DNA of 64,000 bases from Anastatus disparis (Eukaryota > Arthropoda > Insecta > Hymenoptera > Eupelmidae), in NCBI GenBank assembly GCA_017163975.1, contig JAFFSR010000316.1:189001-253000 (forward strand). The letters are read 5' to 3'. Position numbers and translations under genes: made by a program. Position 1 is the first letter of the stretch. Each line of letters opens with the position of its first letter. Shown piece after piece: positions 49,246-60,769 of the stretch. Below the pieces are notes generated by a model. It had not been told where the DNA came from, did no database searches, and saw nothing but the letters and a program-made list of their open reading frames with translations.

Positions 49246-50969
49246 AATAACTGTGAATAAGAGTAAATAACAGTAAATAATTGTAAATAATTGTAAATAA
49301 CTGTTATTTATGTCTCAATTCCCACATTTTTTAACACTTTTTTGCAGTTATTTACAGTTATTTACATTTATTTACATTTATTTACAGTTATTAACAGTTA
49401 TTTACAATTATATCCAAAAATTTTTTCCATATGGGTTATTGTTTGTTAAATAGATAAGTTGTTAATTTATAAACAATTAATTAACGTAAATCACATATAC
49501 ATTTCACTCTCGTTGATAATTAAATAAGTGGATAAATGAATGAATAAATTAATAAATAAATAGCCCTCTTGACTGGAAACAATGTTAATGAAATAAAAAT
49601 AGATATGAAATTTTTTTTAATTCAATTTTTAGTAAATTATACTTCATGGTGACTTTAATAACGATCTGTAAAATTAAATTAGATTGTACAAATGATTTGG
49701 AATCGAAAAAATGTTAATACATTTTTTCTAAAAGTTTTTTCTTCACAAAAATAATTAATTTTCAGGAATTTCCCTGGTTGTTGATGGAAAAATAAACTAA
49801 AGTTTATAAAAATATTAACTATTTTGATAGATTAAATATGATATTTACACTAATCACATAAGTAAAATAACCTACATATCATAATTCTTAAAATATCATA
49901 TGTTATCTTTCTAACAAAAAGTATTTAATTAACTTAGTATTGAAAATTGATAATTGTTTAGTATGAAAAAAGCATTAAAAATTTTATTTTAGAATTTTAA
50001 AAATTCGAAATATCTTATAAATCCTAACTCTAGACTACATTTCTAAAGTTTTTTATATGTTATTTTGAATGGCAAATGGAATATATATTACTTGATTTGC
50101 AGCGATTTTTATTTTTCAAGCGTGCGAGTAATAAATACACATTTATTTATTTACTATAAATATTTAATGAAATATTAAACCAATGAATATATAATAATGT
50201 ATTAGTATCTCTCTCATCATTTCTATTATAATTTACTCAATTAATTAAAAAGTAAATATGAAACATCATCGCATTCAACTATTTGAATAAGTGCGATTCT
50301 CCTTTTCTTAAATAGCTATCGTTCCCATAAGCTTTAATGGTTCCATTTCTTATATATAGAATAAATGTATGATAGTGTTGACTAAACTCGTGTTGTTAAA
50401 CTATGTCGCTTCAATCGCTTCATTTCCTAAATAATATCGTGTAAAACCTTATCGACTCGTTGTCTTTCGAGTCCGGAACAGAGCGCGTTTGTTAATTTTG
50501 ACGGATCATATTACACTTACCCCCACCGGCCACAGTTCGACGGCAGAGCTGTGCGCTGTATATACAGTGAACTGCTATGTTACCGCACCTATCTAATCTT
50601 TGTGATTCGTTAATGTAACTGTATGCGTTGCGTATTTTGGATTGTACTAATACTATATCGATAGAATCGCTTTCGTTTACGTTTATAATCATGTGCATTT
50701 TGGTTATGGAACATATAGCATTACATATACGTTTAACTTATACTGTTGAGTTAATATCAACGCACGCATACTTCAATCGAATCCAACGAGTTAAGGGATA
50801 ATGGAACGTTTGTGATTAGACTTTTATACGAATATAGTTGCGGTTTTGCGAACAATAGCGTTTGAAGGATTTACGGAACCGCTGGGACTCCGGATTTTTT
50901 TCGGTGTACGATAGAGTACTTACTCTTCACAGTCTTAAAACGTATAGTTTTTCTCTTTTTTTTCACTAA

Positions 50970-51535
50970 CTAGGAGAGGACCCTTTGTTTGGGTCACGGG
51001 CCTTGCTGTAACTTGCGGATATGTTTTTATACATAAAATCATGAAAAAAGCCGCGAGCATTCAGTCTAACGCTCAATCATTCCAAGACTATGAGCTATTT
51101 TGTTCAATTTCTTTAAAAAATCATTGTTTATAATATTGAATATTACTCCCCAATGGGACCTTCTAGGTTCATTCTAGTAAAAGCTGAGATTAAATCCTTT
51201 TGATTAAAAAAAAACGTGTTCAAAAAGCTCAACCCGTTCAAAAGTTATAGCAAAGTAAAAAACATAAAAAATTTAACACAATAATTCTATGGAAATTGAA
51301 GTACAATTTAATGCTAATTTTTATAACAATTTTTGAGACAATTATTATTTCCCCATAACTTTTGAACGGGTTGAGCTCATTGAACACGTTTTTTTTTTAA
51401 TCAAAAGGATTTAATCTCAACTTTTACTAGAATTTTGCAGAATGAACCCATTGGAGAGTAATATTCAATATTATAAACAATAATTTTTTAAAAAAATTGA
51501 ACAAAATAGCTCATAATCTTGGAATCCTCTCCTAG
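50970..51535. mobile_element. 566 bp TIR element flanked by TAA (Harbinger-like target)
   Basis: Ends read CTAGGAGAGGA in inverse, with TAA outside both (50967-50969 and 51536-51538). Inner arm parts pair well (about 51085-51180 with 51420-51525); the left arm has about 100 bp extra. The ends match the element at 60770-62804, which is flanked by TTA; a TWA target is typical of PIF/Harbinger. Confidence 0.8.
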
Positions 51536-51538
51536 TAA

Positions 51539-51989
51539 GTTTTAATATGTTATCTCTCTCTTCTTCGTATACTTATGTTCTATTCTTATCATATATATGA
51601 TTATATTAAAACATGTAAAAAATATTTTGTGGCTAAATTATGTTAACAACTAAAAATTTCTATTACATTAATTAATAATATTTTACAGAAATGATAACAA
51701 ACAAAAAATTTATATTATTAATTAATATCATTTTACAAATTACATAAATATTTTATATTAAAAATTTATAAAAATGATCAAGTAAATATTTTGACATCAT
51801 TTGTTTATTAATATATGCAAATTCAATCATCATAAGGTAATAATAACAAGATAATATTAAATTTTATTTCATGTATTAAAAATACTACGAACAGATTCAA
51901 AAATAGTTAAAAATTTTATATTAATTTTAAATTTAGTATACTTTTTAAATCTTACACATATACCCGTTTTATGTTTATGACGCGATAAT
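51539..51989. other. AT-rich spacer, nothing recognised
   Basis: No supported feature. Confidence 0.5.
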
Positions 51990-52126
51990 GAGACAATATA
52001 TACGTACAAAATCAGAGAGAGAGATTGTGAGCATATGGAAGATTAGTACACGAGAAATATAAGTACCTGCTCTTAGAAGTTTGTCTCTATCCTACTAATA
52101 AACTCCCAATATACTCTCTCTCTTAA

Positions 52127-52193
<67 letters not shown>

Positions 52194-52197
52194 ATAC
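51990..52197. mobile_element. MITE relative of 42876-43078, with a (TA)n expansion
   Basis: The left half (AATATATACGTACAAAATC, then AGAGAGAGAT) follows copy 1, and the right end closes with TAGTAATAC. A 62 bp (TA)n run at 52129-52190 lies in the right arm. Confidence 0.5.
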
Positions 52198-54721
52198 TAA
52201 GTGTAACGCTTTATATATTTTTTGACAAATTATGTACAAATAAAAATTCATATTAATAAATAATATTTTTCATTTATATTGTTACGTAGGATTTATTGAT
52301 ACGCACTTCTAAGGGGAGTGTGAGGAAGCAAATAATTGGAGAGAGAATTAATGTGAAGTGATTCAATATTTATTATAAAACAGGATATAATACAATATGA
52401 GAGAGAGAGACTAATTACGACTTTACTCTAGCACGTCCGGCGATGGTCTGACGCTCGTCGTCGTTTAAAACGACGATGTAAGTTGCCCGCGACTAAGTGC
52501 CGAATCAGCACTTCGCACACCGTGCGACTTTTAGCTTGGAAGCTCGGAGTCACAATTCCCCGAACTCCCAATTTTATACTATTCTCTTATTATGTACTCT
52601 ATATAAAGACTATACTACGCACATATATAATGTACGTTGCACGTCCGAGGCCGCGAAGCTTCGGTCCCCGAAGCTAAGAACGTACACACAAATACAATTA
52701 AAAAAATTATTATAATTAAGTCCCTGATGTGTAATTCGTACTTTTTTGTGTACCTAAACGAGTCGATGCCCGTCCTATCTTACAAAAAACTTCTAGCTTT
52801 TTTTAATTTGATTTATGTGTTTGGTGTGTTGAATATGTTGTTTGTGTACTATCTTATTGTAATCTATTTTCAATAATTTTTCATTCTAAATACAAATCTT
52901 ACGCTCTCTCTTTTTTTCAAACATATTATGCAATTAAAATAAATATTCTACAAAATTTTACAAAAAGATCGATCTTAATCTAAAAATAATAATTATTAAA
53001 TACAATATTAATTTTCTTTGAAACAAGATGTTTGCGCTTGTTTTTTAATTCATGTGCGCCTCAAGTTGCACTGTTGATAAGATAGTCTAGTCTCTGAATG
53101 GGCTTCTCTTCTTACTCTTTTGCCATTTGCTTCGTATTCGAACGTTTAAATAGGTTGTTTCTTTTTCTTCGCTGTTCTCTGCCGTAAGTTCGAAGCGGGA
53201 TTCGAACACGGTAATTATTGCTATTAATTGGACTTTTAATAAAAAATGTTGAATATGAATTTTCAGTTATTTCTATGATTATCTAAAACAAAAAGATTAA
53301 CTGATAAGTAGAAAAGGGTACCCTCTGTATTTTTAATCGATTAGCCGTTATTCATTTATTTTTATTTTCGATTCCCTCCTTCCTTATAAAAAAATTTTTG
53401 TTATTAAACTAATCACTGATTAATATTCTACTGTGTATCCTCGAAGCTGCGTCTTACAAAATTTATTCACTAAATCTGTAGGTTTATTTTTTTATTTGAC
53501 GATTATTATCTTTTTATCTCATTTTTTTGTTATTTACATTTAATCTTAAGGAAGCGCTATGTCCATCAGAATATGGCCACGGTTACAAACGCGGTTGGCT
53601 TACAATTCGCCATTTTTTTCTAAAATTTCATTGTTAATAATGCTCTTCTTTACTATTAGTATTTTTAGTTTTATAAGCGTTGTTACTCAACTCAAATTTT
53701 TATTATTAAATTTTGATTCGTTTTTTTTCTGCTTTTTCTCATGAACTCTTTAATAAAAAAGTCTTGCGTTTGATTCCTATGAATTTTTGGGATACATTCA
53801 GTTGTGTAAGGTAAGTATTTTATTTTTTGTCTGAGATATTAGTCCTTTTGACGAGTTCTTCATATTTTATTTTTTTCATTTAATTTCTTTTTTTCCAAGA
53901 AATTTGATATTACATACATATGCCAGTTTACTGTATTAAACAGCTTTTTTTATGCACTCTTCTTAATTGTCAATTTTCTTTTGCATGTTTTATTCGATTA
54001 ATTCATTGATTATCATGAATTTTTATATACAACATAGAGAAGATAATCTTCTCGTCATTATTATTTTTTTTTGTGCAATCCATTTCTTCTTTTTTTGAAC
54101 TCGCATGTATAATTACTTTTGCTTACATTTTTGTTTATTTATTGGACTTTTATTTCTGTAAGGAGTAAAGGAATTTTCATAAGGAACTTTGGGCAAGATT
54201 TGTACTTAACCTTATACTAATTCTTAATATTTAAGTTGCATAACTTGATTTTTTCTCTTACTGATTATTAATGTATTTGTTACAATTTTTCTCAATTAAA
54301 TGATTATTAATTCCGGTTAATAAAAATGTTTTCGCAGCCCTATCCTGTCTGACGCTTTGCTGTATACTTGAATACTTATTTACTAATTTCCATTTCTTTG
54401 TTTATTATTTTTTTTCAATTTATTTACTACGTGTTCGCTTTATTTATTTACATTCTAACATAATATTTTATTTAATTATCGCACCTTCAAGGATATCTTA
54501 TCATTTTCATTTGGTAATTTCAATTTTTTATTTCTAAATTTTTTCATAAGTTTTCCATTTATTTTCCCAATAAGCAGTGACCATATGTCGTTTTTCTTTT
54601 TCCTCGTCCGAAGGCCGCGGAAAAAGAAAAAAAATAAAAGTTTTTGCTATATCATAATAATTTTAACTGTATTCATTCAAAAGGAAAGAGATTTTATGTT
54701 ATAATAGTTACTCGTTTGCTT
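52198..54721 (-). other. Non-coding 3' flank of the Gypsy element; LTR boundaries unresolved
   Basis: This lies downstream of the integrase relic on the minus strand. TGTTACGTAGG near 52281 would, in minus sense, be an LTR end (CCTACGTAACA), and AATAAA on the minus strand near 52371 precedes it. A TATTTAAA-like box occurs on the minus strand near 53150, and a purine-rich stretch near 54590-54610 (minus) could be a polypurine tract. A GC-richer block at 52430-52680 contains a hairpin (CGAAGCTTCGG). I could not find matching LTR ends, and the open frames at 52483-52876 and 53559 show no motif. Confidence 0.35.
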
Positions 54722-54970
54722 TTATCTGTTTGATTCTATTCGCGTTTTTAGCATTATATTATGTTTCACGTGGTTTATTTTTTCGATCGTAAAAGGTCCT
54801 CCGTATTGAAAATTGTGTTTCCCTTTTCGCTCTTGCTTTAATAAATATACGCTTTCTTCTTTTCGAAAATTTTTGGCATTTAATTTAACATGATTCTGCA
54901 ATGGTTCCGAGGCTTCGTTATCTAGTAGCGTCCAAGGTGGTTTCGCGCGCGGCGGCCTTGCATTCTTCAC
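54722..54970 (-). pseudogene. Integrase C-terminal relic of the Gypsy element
   Basis: The 82-codon frame contains VYLLKQERKGKHNFQYGGPF followed by TIEKI, the GPF-type DNA-binding tail of Gypsy integrases. The catalytic core (HHCC and DDE) is absent upstream, so the gene is truncated. Confidence 0.65.
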
Positions 54971-54993
54971 AAGGCAACGCTCAAGCGCATCAC

Positions 54994-55650
54994 TTATCTT
55001 ATGTGATTGACTTTCTTCTTTCTTTGCGCCAGTACGTCTGTCGTAGGTGTAATAGGAGTACCTGGCATGTTGACATCATTATCCCGTTGTTCATTGTCGT
55101 TTTCGCTCGACGCTGTACTTCCTTCGTTTTCTTTATTATTTTGATGTCTTTTTACTATATTATTTTTTCTCGTATAAAGGTACGACGTAAAATGCCTTCC
55201 TTTTAAATGTAAATGAATAAAATTATTCGAACTGTTTGCCTTGAAATGACAATATAGCGTTTCATCATAATCTGTTATAAAATGCACGCAGATGTTATGA
55301 TTAAATTCGCAAGAAAACATAAATGCGCAATCTACATCAGCATGTCTTGTACGTGCTGTTAAGATAGGCTTCGCTGTTTGCGGGTCTCCGCATGCACCTT
55401 ATGATATTGCATCTAATAATATGTCTCTTAATTCATTTGCGGACATTCTTTTATTACTAAGTGAAAAAAGCAATTACCGTCTTTCGGTATATTGTCATCC
55501 CTTATCAAATCTAACCAGTGTTGTGCACATTCATCACTTGCATTATATACTTCGAATACACCTGCACCATCATTAAAAGAATTATTTTGGTTTTGGCAGT
55601 GTAGATTTGGTTTCGTTTACTTTTTCTACAGTGAATCTTTTGAATACCTT
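54994..55650 (-). pseudogene. OTU-type cysteine protease relic
   Basis: Read downward from about 55600: CAQHWLDLIRDDNIPKDGNCFF, which has the OTU signature D-G-N-C with the catalytic Cys (near 55475), then after a frameshift near 55450 and a broken stretch the open block 55320-54994, with NICVHFITDYDETLYCHF and HLHLKGRHFTSY, where the catalytic His is expected. OTU enzymes remove ubiquitin-like proteins. The relic follows the transposase-like gene on the same strand and may have belonged to the same inserted element, or to the retrotransposon; the sequence does not decide. Confidence 0.6.
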
Positions 55651-55672
55651 TAATTTCTTTTGCATTTCCTAA

Positions 55673-56400
55673 CTATTCCATTTTTTTTGTCTGTCGAAAA
55701 ACTTCTAACTCATCCTTGCGGATAACAAGAATGTTAATCGACGGAGTATATTTTGATACGTGAGTGGCGAAATTTTCAGTGTTTCTAATAAAATCTGCAT
55801 TATTCTTGGACAGATTATGCGTGGTAGCATAATGTATAACTAAACCACCAATACCATCACAAGCGCCTTTGCCATGAACTGTTGCAGAAAAAAGCCATTT
55901 TCTGTTTACTTTTGAGTTTTGAAACTCATAGAATTGATATCTATTTTTGAAATGACTGGCAGCTCCATTGGAAATGGTTATGATTTCATCAAGATCTTGC
56001 GCAATATGTTTTTGTTTTAAGTTGTCGATAATTAAATTTATAGTCATTAGGGCATGAGACGAATCATGTTTAATATCGTCGGAGACGGTGACATAACTGA
56101 CTGTCTTATCATTTCCAAAATAGCATACTGACGTAAATATTGATATTTGGTTTTTACTCTAATGATAGCTTTGAATTTAATTTTGAAGCAGAACTGTCCA
56201 ATTTTCTGCAAAATCGACATGAATAACTAATTGGAAGTCATTATTTTTCGCTAAAAGTTTAACCTCTTTAATTGCTATACGTTGAATTTCTTTGACCAAT
56301 TTATGAGCTCTTACAGTGAGAGCACGCTCTCTTAACTCTATTAAGAAATTTTCAATTGTGCTAGTTTTATTCAGTAAATTTGATTTTTCTGAATAAAATC
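55673..56400 (-). pseudogene. Transposase-like gene relic (DFAEN / NGAAS / HGKG-DGIGG family), copy 2
   Basis: Read downward from about 56370: RALTVRAHKLVKEIQRIA, IHVDFAENW, ISIFTSVCYFGNDKTVSY, VSDDIKHDSSHAL, then the open block 56047-55673 with ISNGAASHFKNRYQFYE, HGKGACDGIGGLVIHYATTH and a C-terminal stretch. The order and motifs match copy 1 at 10263-12362. Here the acidic residue of the second motif is Asn (NGAAS), and two stops lie between DFAENW and ISIFTS. The N-terminal half and Cys clusters are not visible. Confidence 0.7.
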
Positions 56401-56469
56401 TGCAATGTCTTGTTTATTCTCTTTTTTATAATTATTCAAAGCATCTGTAAATATCATATTTATTTAAAG

Positions 56470-57397
56470 TTTCAGCATTTTTTTTAAACTTTAAATCATC
56501 ATAACTTTTGTTCTAATTGATCAAAATATTCGATCCGGGGTTTATTTTAAAGATTATTGTTGATATTTTTGATATATTAATAAATAAAAGCATAAAAATA
56601 GTTGTAAGAAAACGTAATGTTGGAAAAATAGTACGATGCGCCATGGTATCAATGTTTTAAAATCGAAAATATAAAAAAAATGTTTAAAAATCTGTTTAAA
56701 AAAAATAAGGCAAAATCGCATATTCTCACCTACCCTAAAAGTTAGTATTTTTTATGTATAAAATCATATAAAAATTAAAAAAAAAAAAATATAGTTTTTG
56801 AGAAAATCGTGTTTGAAAAAAATCGCTTTTTTTCGGTTTTTCGTAAATAACTCAGCGAGATCAAATTGTATTACAAAAATCGAGATTGAATTTAAAACTA
56901 GACCGAATTTCGCACACTTTCGTTAAAAGAACGTCCAAAAAGGTTAAAAATTGACGGAGCTATAGTCATTTAAAAGTAGAGGTTCATTTTCAATTTTTGA
57001 ATTTTCGTTTTTACATCCAACACTAAAATTGCTGTAATAAAAAAAAAAAAATTTTTTGAGCGTTCTATGAGGTAAATTTTATCTTTATATACATAATAGA
57101 AGGTATTTTTATTACTTAGAAGAAAAAAAAAAATTCGATCAGTGACGGCCTGCATGAATTTGAATGGAATCAGCCATATACTTTTCTTGCTACTTTCCTT
57201 ACTTTGATTTGTATTTCCTAAGTTTTCCTGTTTTTCAGTTTTAGATTAATATTCCAATATTTCTATCAATAAATCTGTGTCATAACCGTTATTAGTATTT
57301 TTCAATATACCTTTATTTTCAGTTTTTGATGTTTTGTTTGCAGGCTCACTTGCATTCGTTCTCTGTTCTTTTCTTGCTGACACTGCATTCGGTCTAT
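56470..57397. other. AT-rich part of the DNA that replaces the integrase core
   Basis: No coding signal; poly-A/T rich. It separates copy 2 of the transposase-like gene from the retrotransposon linker and is presumably the rest of the inserted DNA. No TIR pair found. Confidence 0.45.
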
Positions 57398-57860
57398 CTA
57401 CCGTCTATCTTCTCGCATGTTTGTGCTTTTTTGCATATATGCGAGCTGACTGTCGTCTTGTGCTTGACTTATTATGTTTTTAGCCTGAATGAATTCTTTC
57501 TTTCTATCTGCTTCAGTTTCGTTTTTGTTTCGTTTTTTCCTTCTATACGCTGATCTTTTCCAAGAGTCTTTCTTTCTTTTTCCGTAATTCCAATTTTCCT
57601 CTGAATCAGTATTACTCTCGATTTCTGCTTCATCACTTGTGTCTTGAATAAAAATTTTTTTTTTCGGATTTTCCAAAGTTTCTGAGCTTGAATCTATTTG
57701 TTTTGTTTTATCTTCGCCTTTCTTATGTACTGCGCGTGTGATAAAAATTCTCGCTGACGGTCCACACTCGCTAGTGCTTGGATCTTGTTTTTCTTGCTTA
57801 TCTGCAAACTGATACATTTCATCGCATGGTAATTCAGGATTTTCTTCACCGTCTGCAATT
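57398..57860 (-). pseudogene. Charged linker region after RNase H
   Basis: The 139-codon block (57817-57398) encodes a Lys/Glu/Ser-rich, probably disordered stretch (RSAYRRKKRNKNETEADRKK). It follows the RNase H end by about 45 bp and comes where the segment between RNase H and integrase is expected. No domain recognised. Confidence 0.5.
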
Positions 57861-57861
57861 A

Positions 57862-59739
57862 TTAGATTTTTAGAAGTGCATCAGCTGCATTATTTTTTCT
57901 TCCTGGCCTATACACAACGTTAAATGTATACCCTCGCAAAGCTGCTTTTAATCTATTAAATCTTAAATCAGGCTTTGTGCTTGTATGGAAATGTTTTAAT
58001 GGCTCATGATCGGTAACTACAGTAAACTTTGTACCGTATAAATAAGGCCTACATTGTTCTTTTCTGAAGACAACTGCCAATAATTCTTTGTTATATACAG
58101 AATATCTAAGTTCGCTTCCTTTGAGACATCTTGAGGCATATACACAAGGTCGATCTTCGCCGATTTCTAATTGGCTTATCGTTGCGTCGATCGCATAATC
58201 AGACTCGTCCAATTTAGGCGCAGCCAACACAGGCTCTTCGCATAGCTTCTCACGTAACGTGTCAAATGCTATTTGATGTTCTTCTAACCACATGAATTTC
58301 TCTTTTGTTGAACTTATTTTATGTGATGGCCTTGCTATGCTTGCAAAATCTTTTATAAATCGACGATAATAACCAACGAAGCCTAAAAATTGTTTGACTT
58401 TCTTTTTATTTGTAGGTATAGGATAATCACGAACTGCTTCTATCTTTTTAGGGTCTTTTTTAATTTGCCCTTTTCCTACTATATGTCGTATTACCTGTGT
58501 CTCACGTCTTAAAAATTGGCATTTCTTTGGTTCAATAGTCAAATTAGCATTCTCAATGCGTTTTAAAAATCTCCTAAATCTCACTGCGTGCTGTTCTAAA
58601 TTTTCTGCATGAATTATTACATCGTCTCGATAAATCTCTAATTCTGAACCTTGTAAGCCTTGTAACGCTAGAGCCATTGTTCTGCTAAAGATCATAGGTG
58701 TTTCATATAACCCTATAGCCATACGTTTGTATTGATATATACCCGATGGCCCTGAAAACGAAGTTTTATGCGCGTCTCTTAAATTAATTTTTACCTGATA
58801 ATAGCCGTTCTTAAGGTCTACGGCGGTGATATAATTCGCTGACGCTAAATTTTCTAAGATGTCACAAGTTAATGGCAGTGGATAGCAGCTTCCCACAGTG
58901 ATTTCATATAGTTGGCGAAAATCTGTCACCAAACGCCAGCGTTTCCTGCCCTGAGGGTCAGGTTTCTTGTTAACTATCTATGCTGGGCTACTATAACTCG
59001 ACATAGATGGTTCTATAATATCTTTTTCCAGTAACTTCTCTATTTCCCGCTGCATAATATTTTTTAATACTATCGGGTAACGGTACAGTTTCACACGAAC
59101 TGGCTTCTCATGTGTCGTTTTTATTCTGTGTGTTAAAATATTTGTTGCTGGCAATAATTTATTATCTAACCCGAAGACAAAGGGATTCTCGGATATCAAG
59201 CTTCGAACATGCTCTTTTTCTTCTTTATTTAATCCTTCCAAGTCTAGCACTTCCATTACTTTTTTAACTCTTTCTTTTATTTCACTTGGAGTCTTATTTG
59301 CCATGCATCTGTCTACATATTTTATTTCAGCATCAGCACTTTTTTCTGAATTTTGTTGCGCGTACTCCGATATTGCGCGTCTAATCTTTTTGCAATCGGA
59401 AACTTCGTTTCCTTCGCGGTTGCCATCCTCACCGGCATAAAAATCATTATCTCTTTTTATAACTTCGCACGGAAAAATTTCTACCTCTGGAGTCGGAATT
59501 TCAATATCTTTATGATTTGTATTTATACATGCTGCATATGCTCTACCATTTTTATTTTCTGTAATAAAATTTCCAAATAATATTCCAGGCCCTAAATTTT
59601 GAAGTGGCACCCAGCCTACTTCTAAATCACTATTTATAACTTTTGCAGCAATAACGCGTCTCATCCTTGCGGGAATTTCTACTGTTTCCACCCGCTCAAA
59701 GGGAATTGATAATTTTATAAAATCAATGCACTTATGCAC
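57862..59739 (-). pseudogene. pol: Gypsy reverse transcriptase and RNase H
   Basis: Block 59739-58978 ends in the pre-RT region (PSMSSYSSPA). A stop follows at about 58977, after which the same strand continues through VTDFRQLYE, AVDLKNGYYQV (about 58798-58830), the active-site motif YRDD (about 58625-58636) and IKKDPKKIEAVRDYP into the RNase H domain (YSVYNKELLAVVF, FTVVTDHEPLKHF, YRPGRKNNAADALLKI). Gypsy elements usually have YLDD or YVDD; here Arg precedes DD. Block 58932-57862 is 356 codons without a break, so decay is mild. The relic is inactive because of stops and the lost integrase core. Confidence 0.9.
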
Positions 59740-59830
59740 GGCATTTATATGTCCGTTGTGCTCACTAATAGTTTCCTAGCCTAATAGCCAATCCGTTTTT
59801 ACAGGAAAGCTATCTGGGAAAATATGGACC

Positions 59831-60094
59831 TCACACTGTAGTTCTTGAAGAGTCATATCTACTCTTTCTAACGTACATTTCCCTTGGTACGACGCCTGTA
59901 ATCTCTAAAATATGCTGCTTATCTATACTTGTATTTTCATTTATAGATTTGGCCTTTATTACGGAAATATCTTCTCCTGAATCAACATAAAATCTTGCAC
60001 TATTTTCTTTTAAATTCCGACTTTCCAGTTCAACAATAGGCGGATTACGCCCTGCGCACGCGAGTTTCATGTTTATTGTGCGCCTAATTTTCAC
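59831..60094 (-). pseudogene. Gypsy aspartic protease
   Basis: The 87-codon block contains ARFYVDSGEDISVIKAKSI, the D-S-G active-site signature of retroelement aspartic proteases (D-T/S-G). It lies between the gag tail and the RT, as expected, and ends in a stop before the dimer-forming C-terminus. Confidence 0.75.
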
Positions 60095-60769
60095 ATGCTT
60101 ATTATTACTATTATTTAATATATTCTGATTATCATTAATTAATTCCTGCCCGGTGTTTGAGGATTGCGGCAGATATCCTGCGAGTTTAAAGGCTCGCTCA
60201 TTTTATTACTTTGATTATTTTCATTTCCATTCGCTTTTGAGTTCCATTCTCTATCCGGGTCGCACGTTTGATTCTCGTTCCTGTTATATTGATATCTCTC
60301 ACGACTGTTATCTCTACTGCGATTTCTATTAAAACCCATATCGTTTCTATTATCATTACGTGTATTATTATTATAACGCGGCGGTCCTTAAGCATTATAA
60401 TTATATTCATTATTATGTGAGTCATAGTTTCTGTTTCTGTTGAACCCACTGTCGAATCTACTATAACCATTTCTGTAATTATTATTAGCGTTTCCATTGT
60501 TATAATTATTATTGGAATTGTTTCTGCTATACTTATTATTATTATTGAAATTATTTTTATTGTAATTATTACGCGCTGCATTTCTATTATTTTCGTTTCC
60601 ATTATTATTATTCGATTTATTTTCATTTATATTATTATTTCGCGAAGTATTTTTATTTTGTACATGAATGATACCATTTTCAGCACCATTCCTCATTATT
60701 AAATAATCTGCCGTCGCGTGTCTCATTTTATTGCAATAAGTGCATTGTATTTTATCGTACTTTCTCTTA

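Larger units (their letters stand above)
43338..50906. mobile_element. 7.57 kb long-TIR element with near-identical 1.67 kb arms
   Basis: The ends read CACCGAAAAAAATCCGGAG in inverse with TA outside on both sides (43336-43337, 50907-50908). The arms (43338-45006 and 49246-50906) look essentially identical everywhere I compared them, except an 8 bp indel in the inner decamer array. Each arm carries the same 68-codon frame (43546-43752 and 50492-50698), GC-richer than its context but without a motif I know. The 4.2 kb centre has no transposase, only nested foldback elements and decamer arrays. It is a non-autonomous element, recent or homogenised by gene conversion; the TA target suggests a Tc1/mariner-type helper. 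Confidence 0.9.

Noticed and set aside
48590..49440. Regular short repeats resembling a CRISPR array
   Set aside because: Units are 10 bp, contiguous without unique spacers, AT-rich and flip strand; the context is eukaryotic transposon DNA.
43336..50908. Treating the two arms as tandem gene copies or a segmental duplication
   Set aside because: The arms end together at TA with complementary termini, which is the structure of a transposon rather than a random inverted duplication.
53190..53230. GATTCGAAC text resembling a tRNA T-arm or primer-binding site
   Set aside because: On neither strand is there an A-box or an adjacent LTR end at the right distance, so neither tRNA nor primer-binding site can be supported.
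60198..60626. 142-codon Ile/Thr/Met-rich frame
   Set aside because: It is a shifted reading of the Asn-rich AAT-codon tail of gag.
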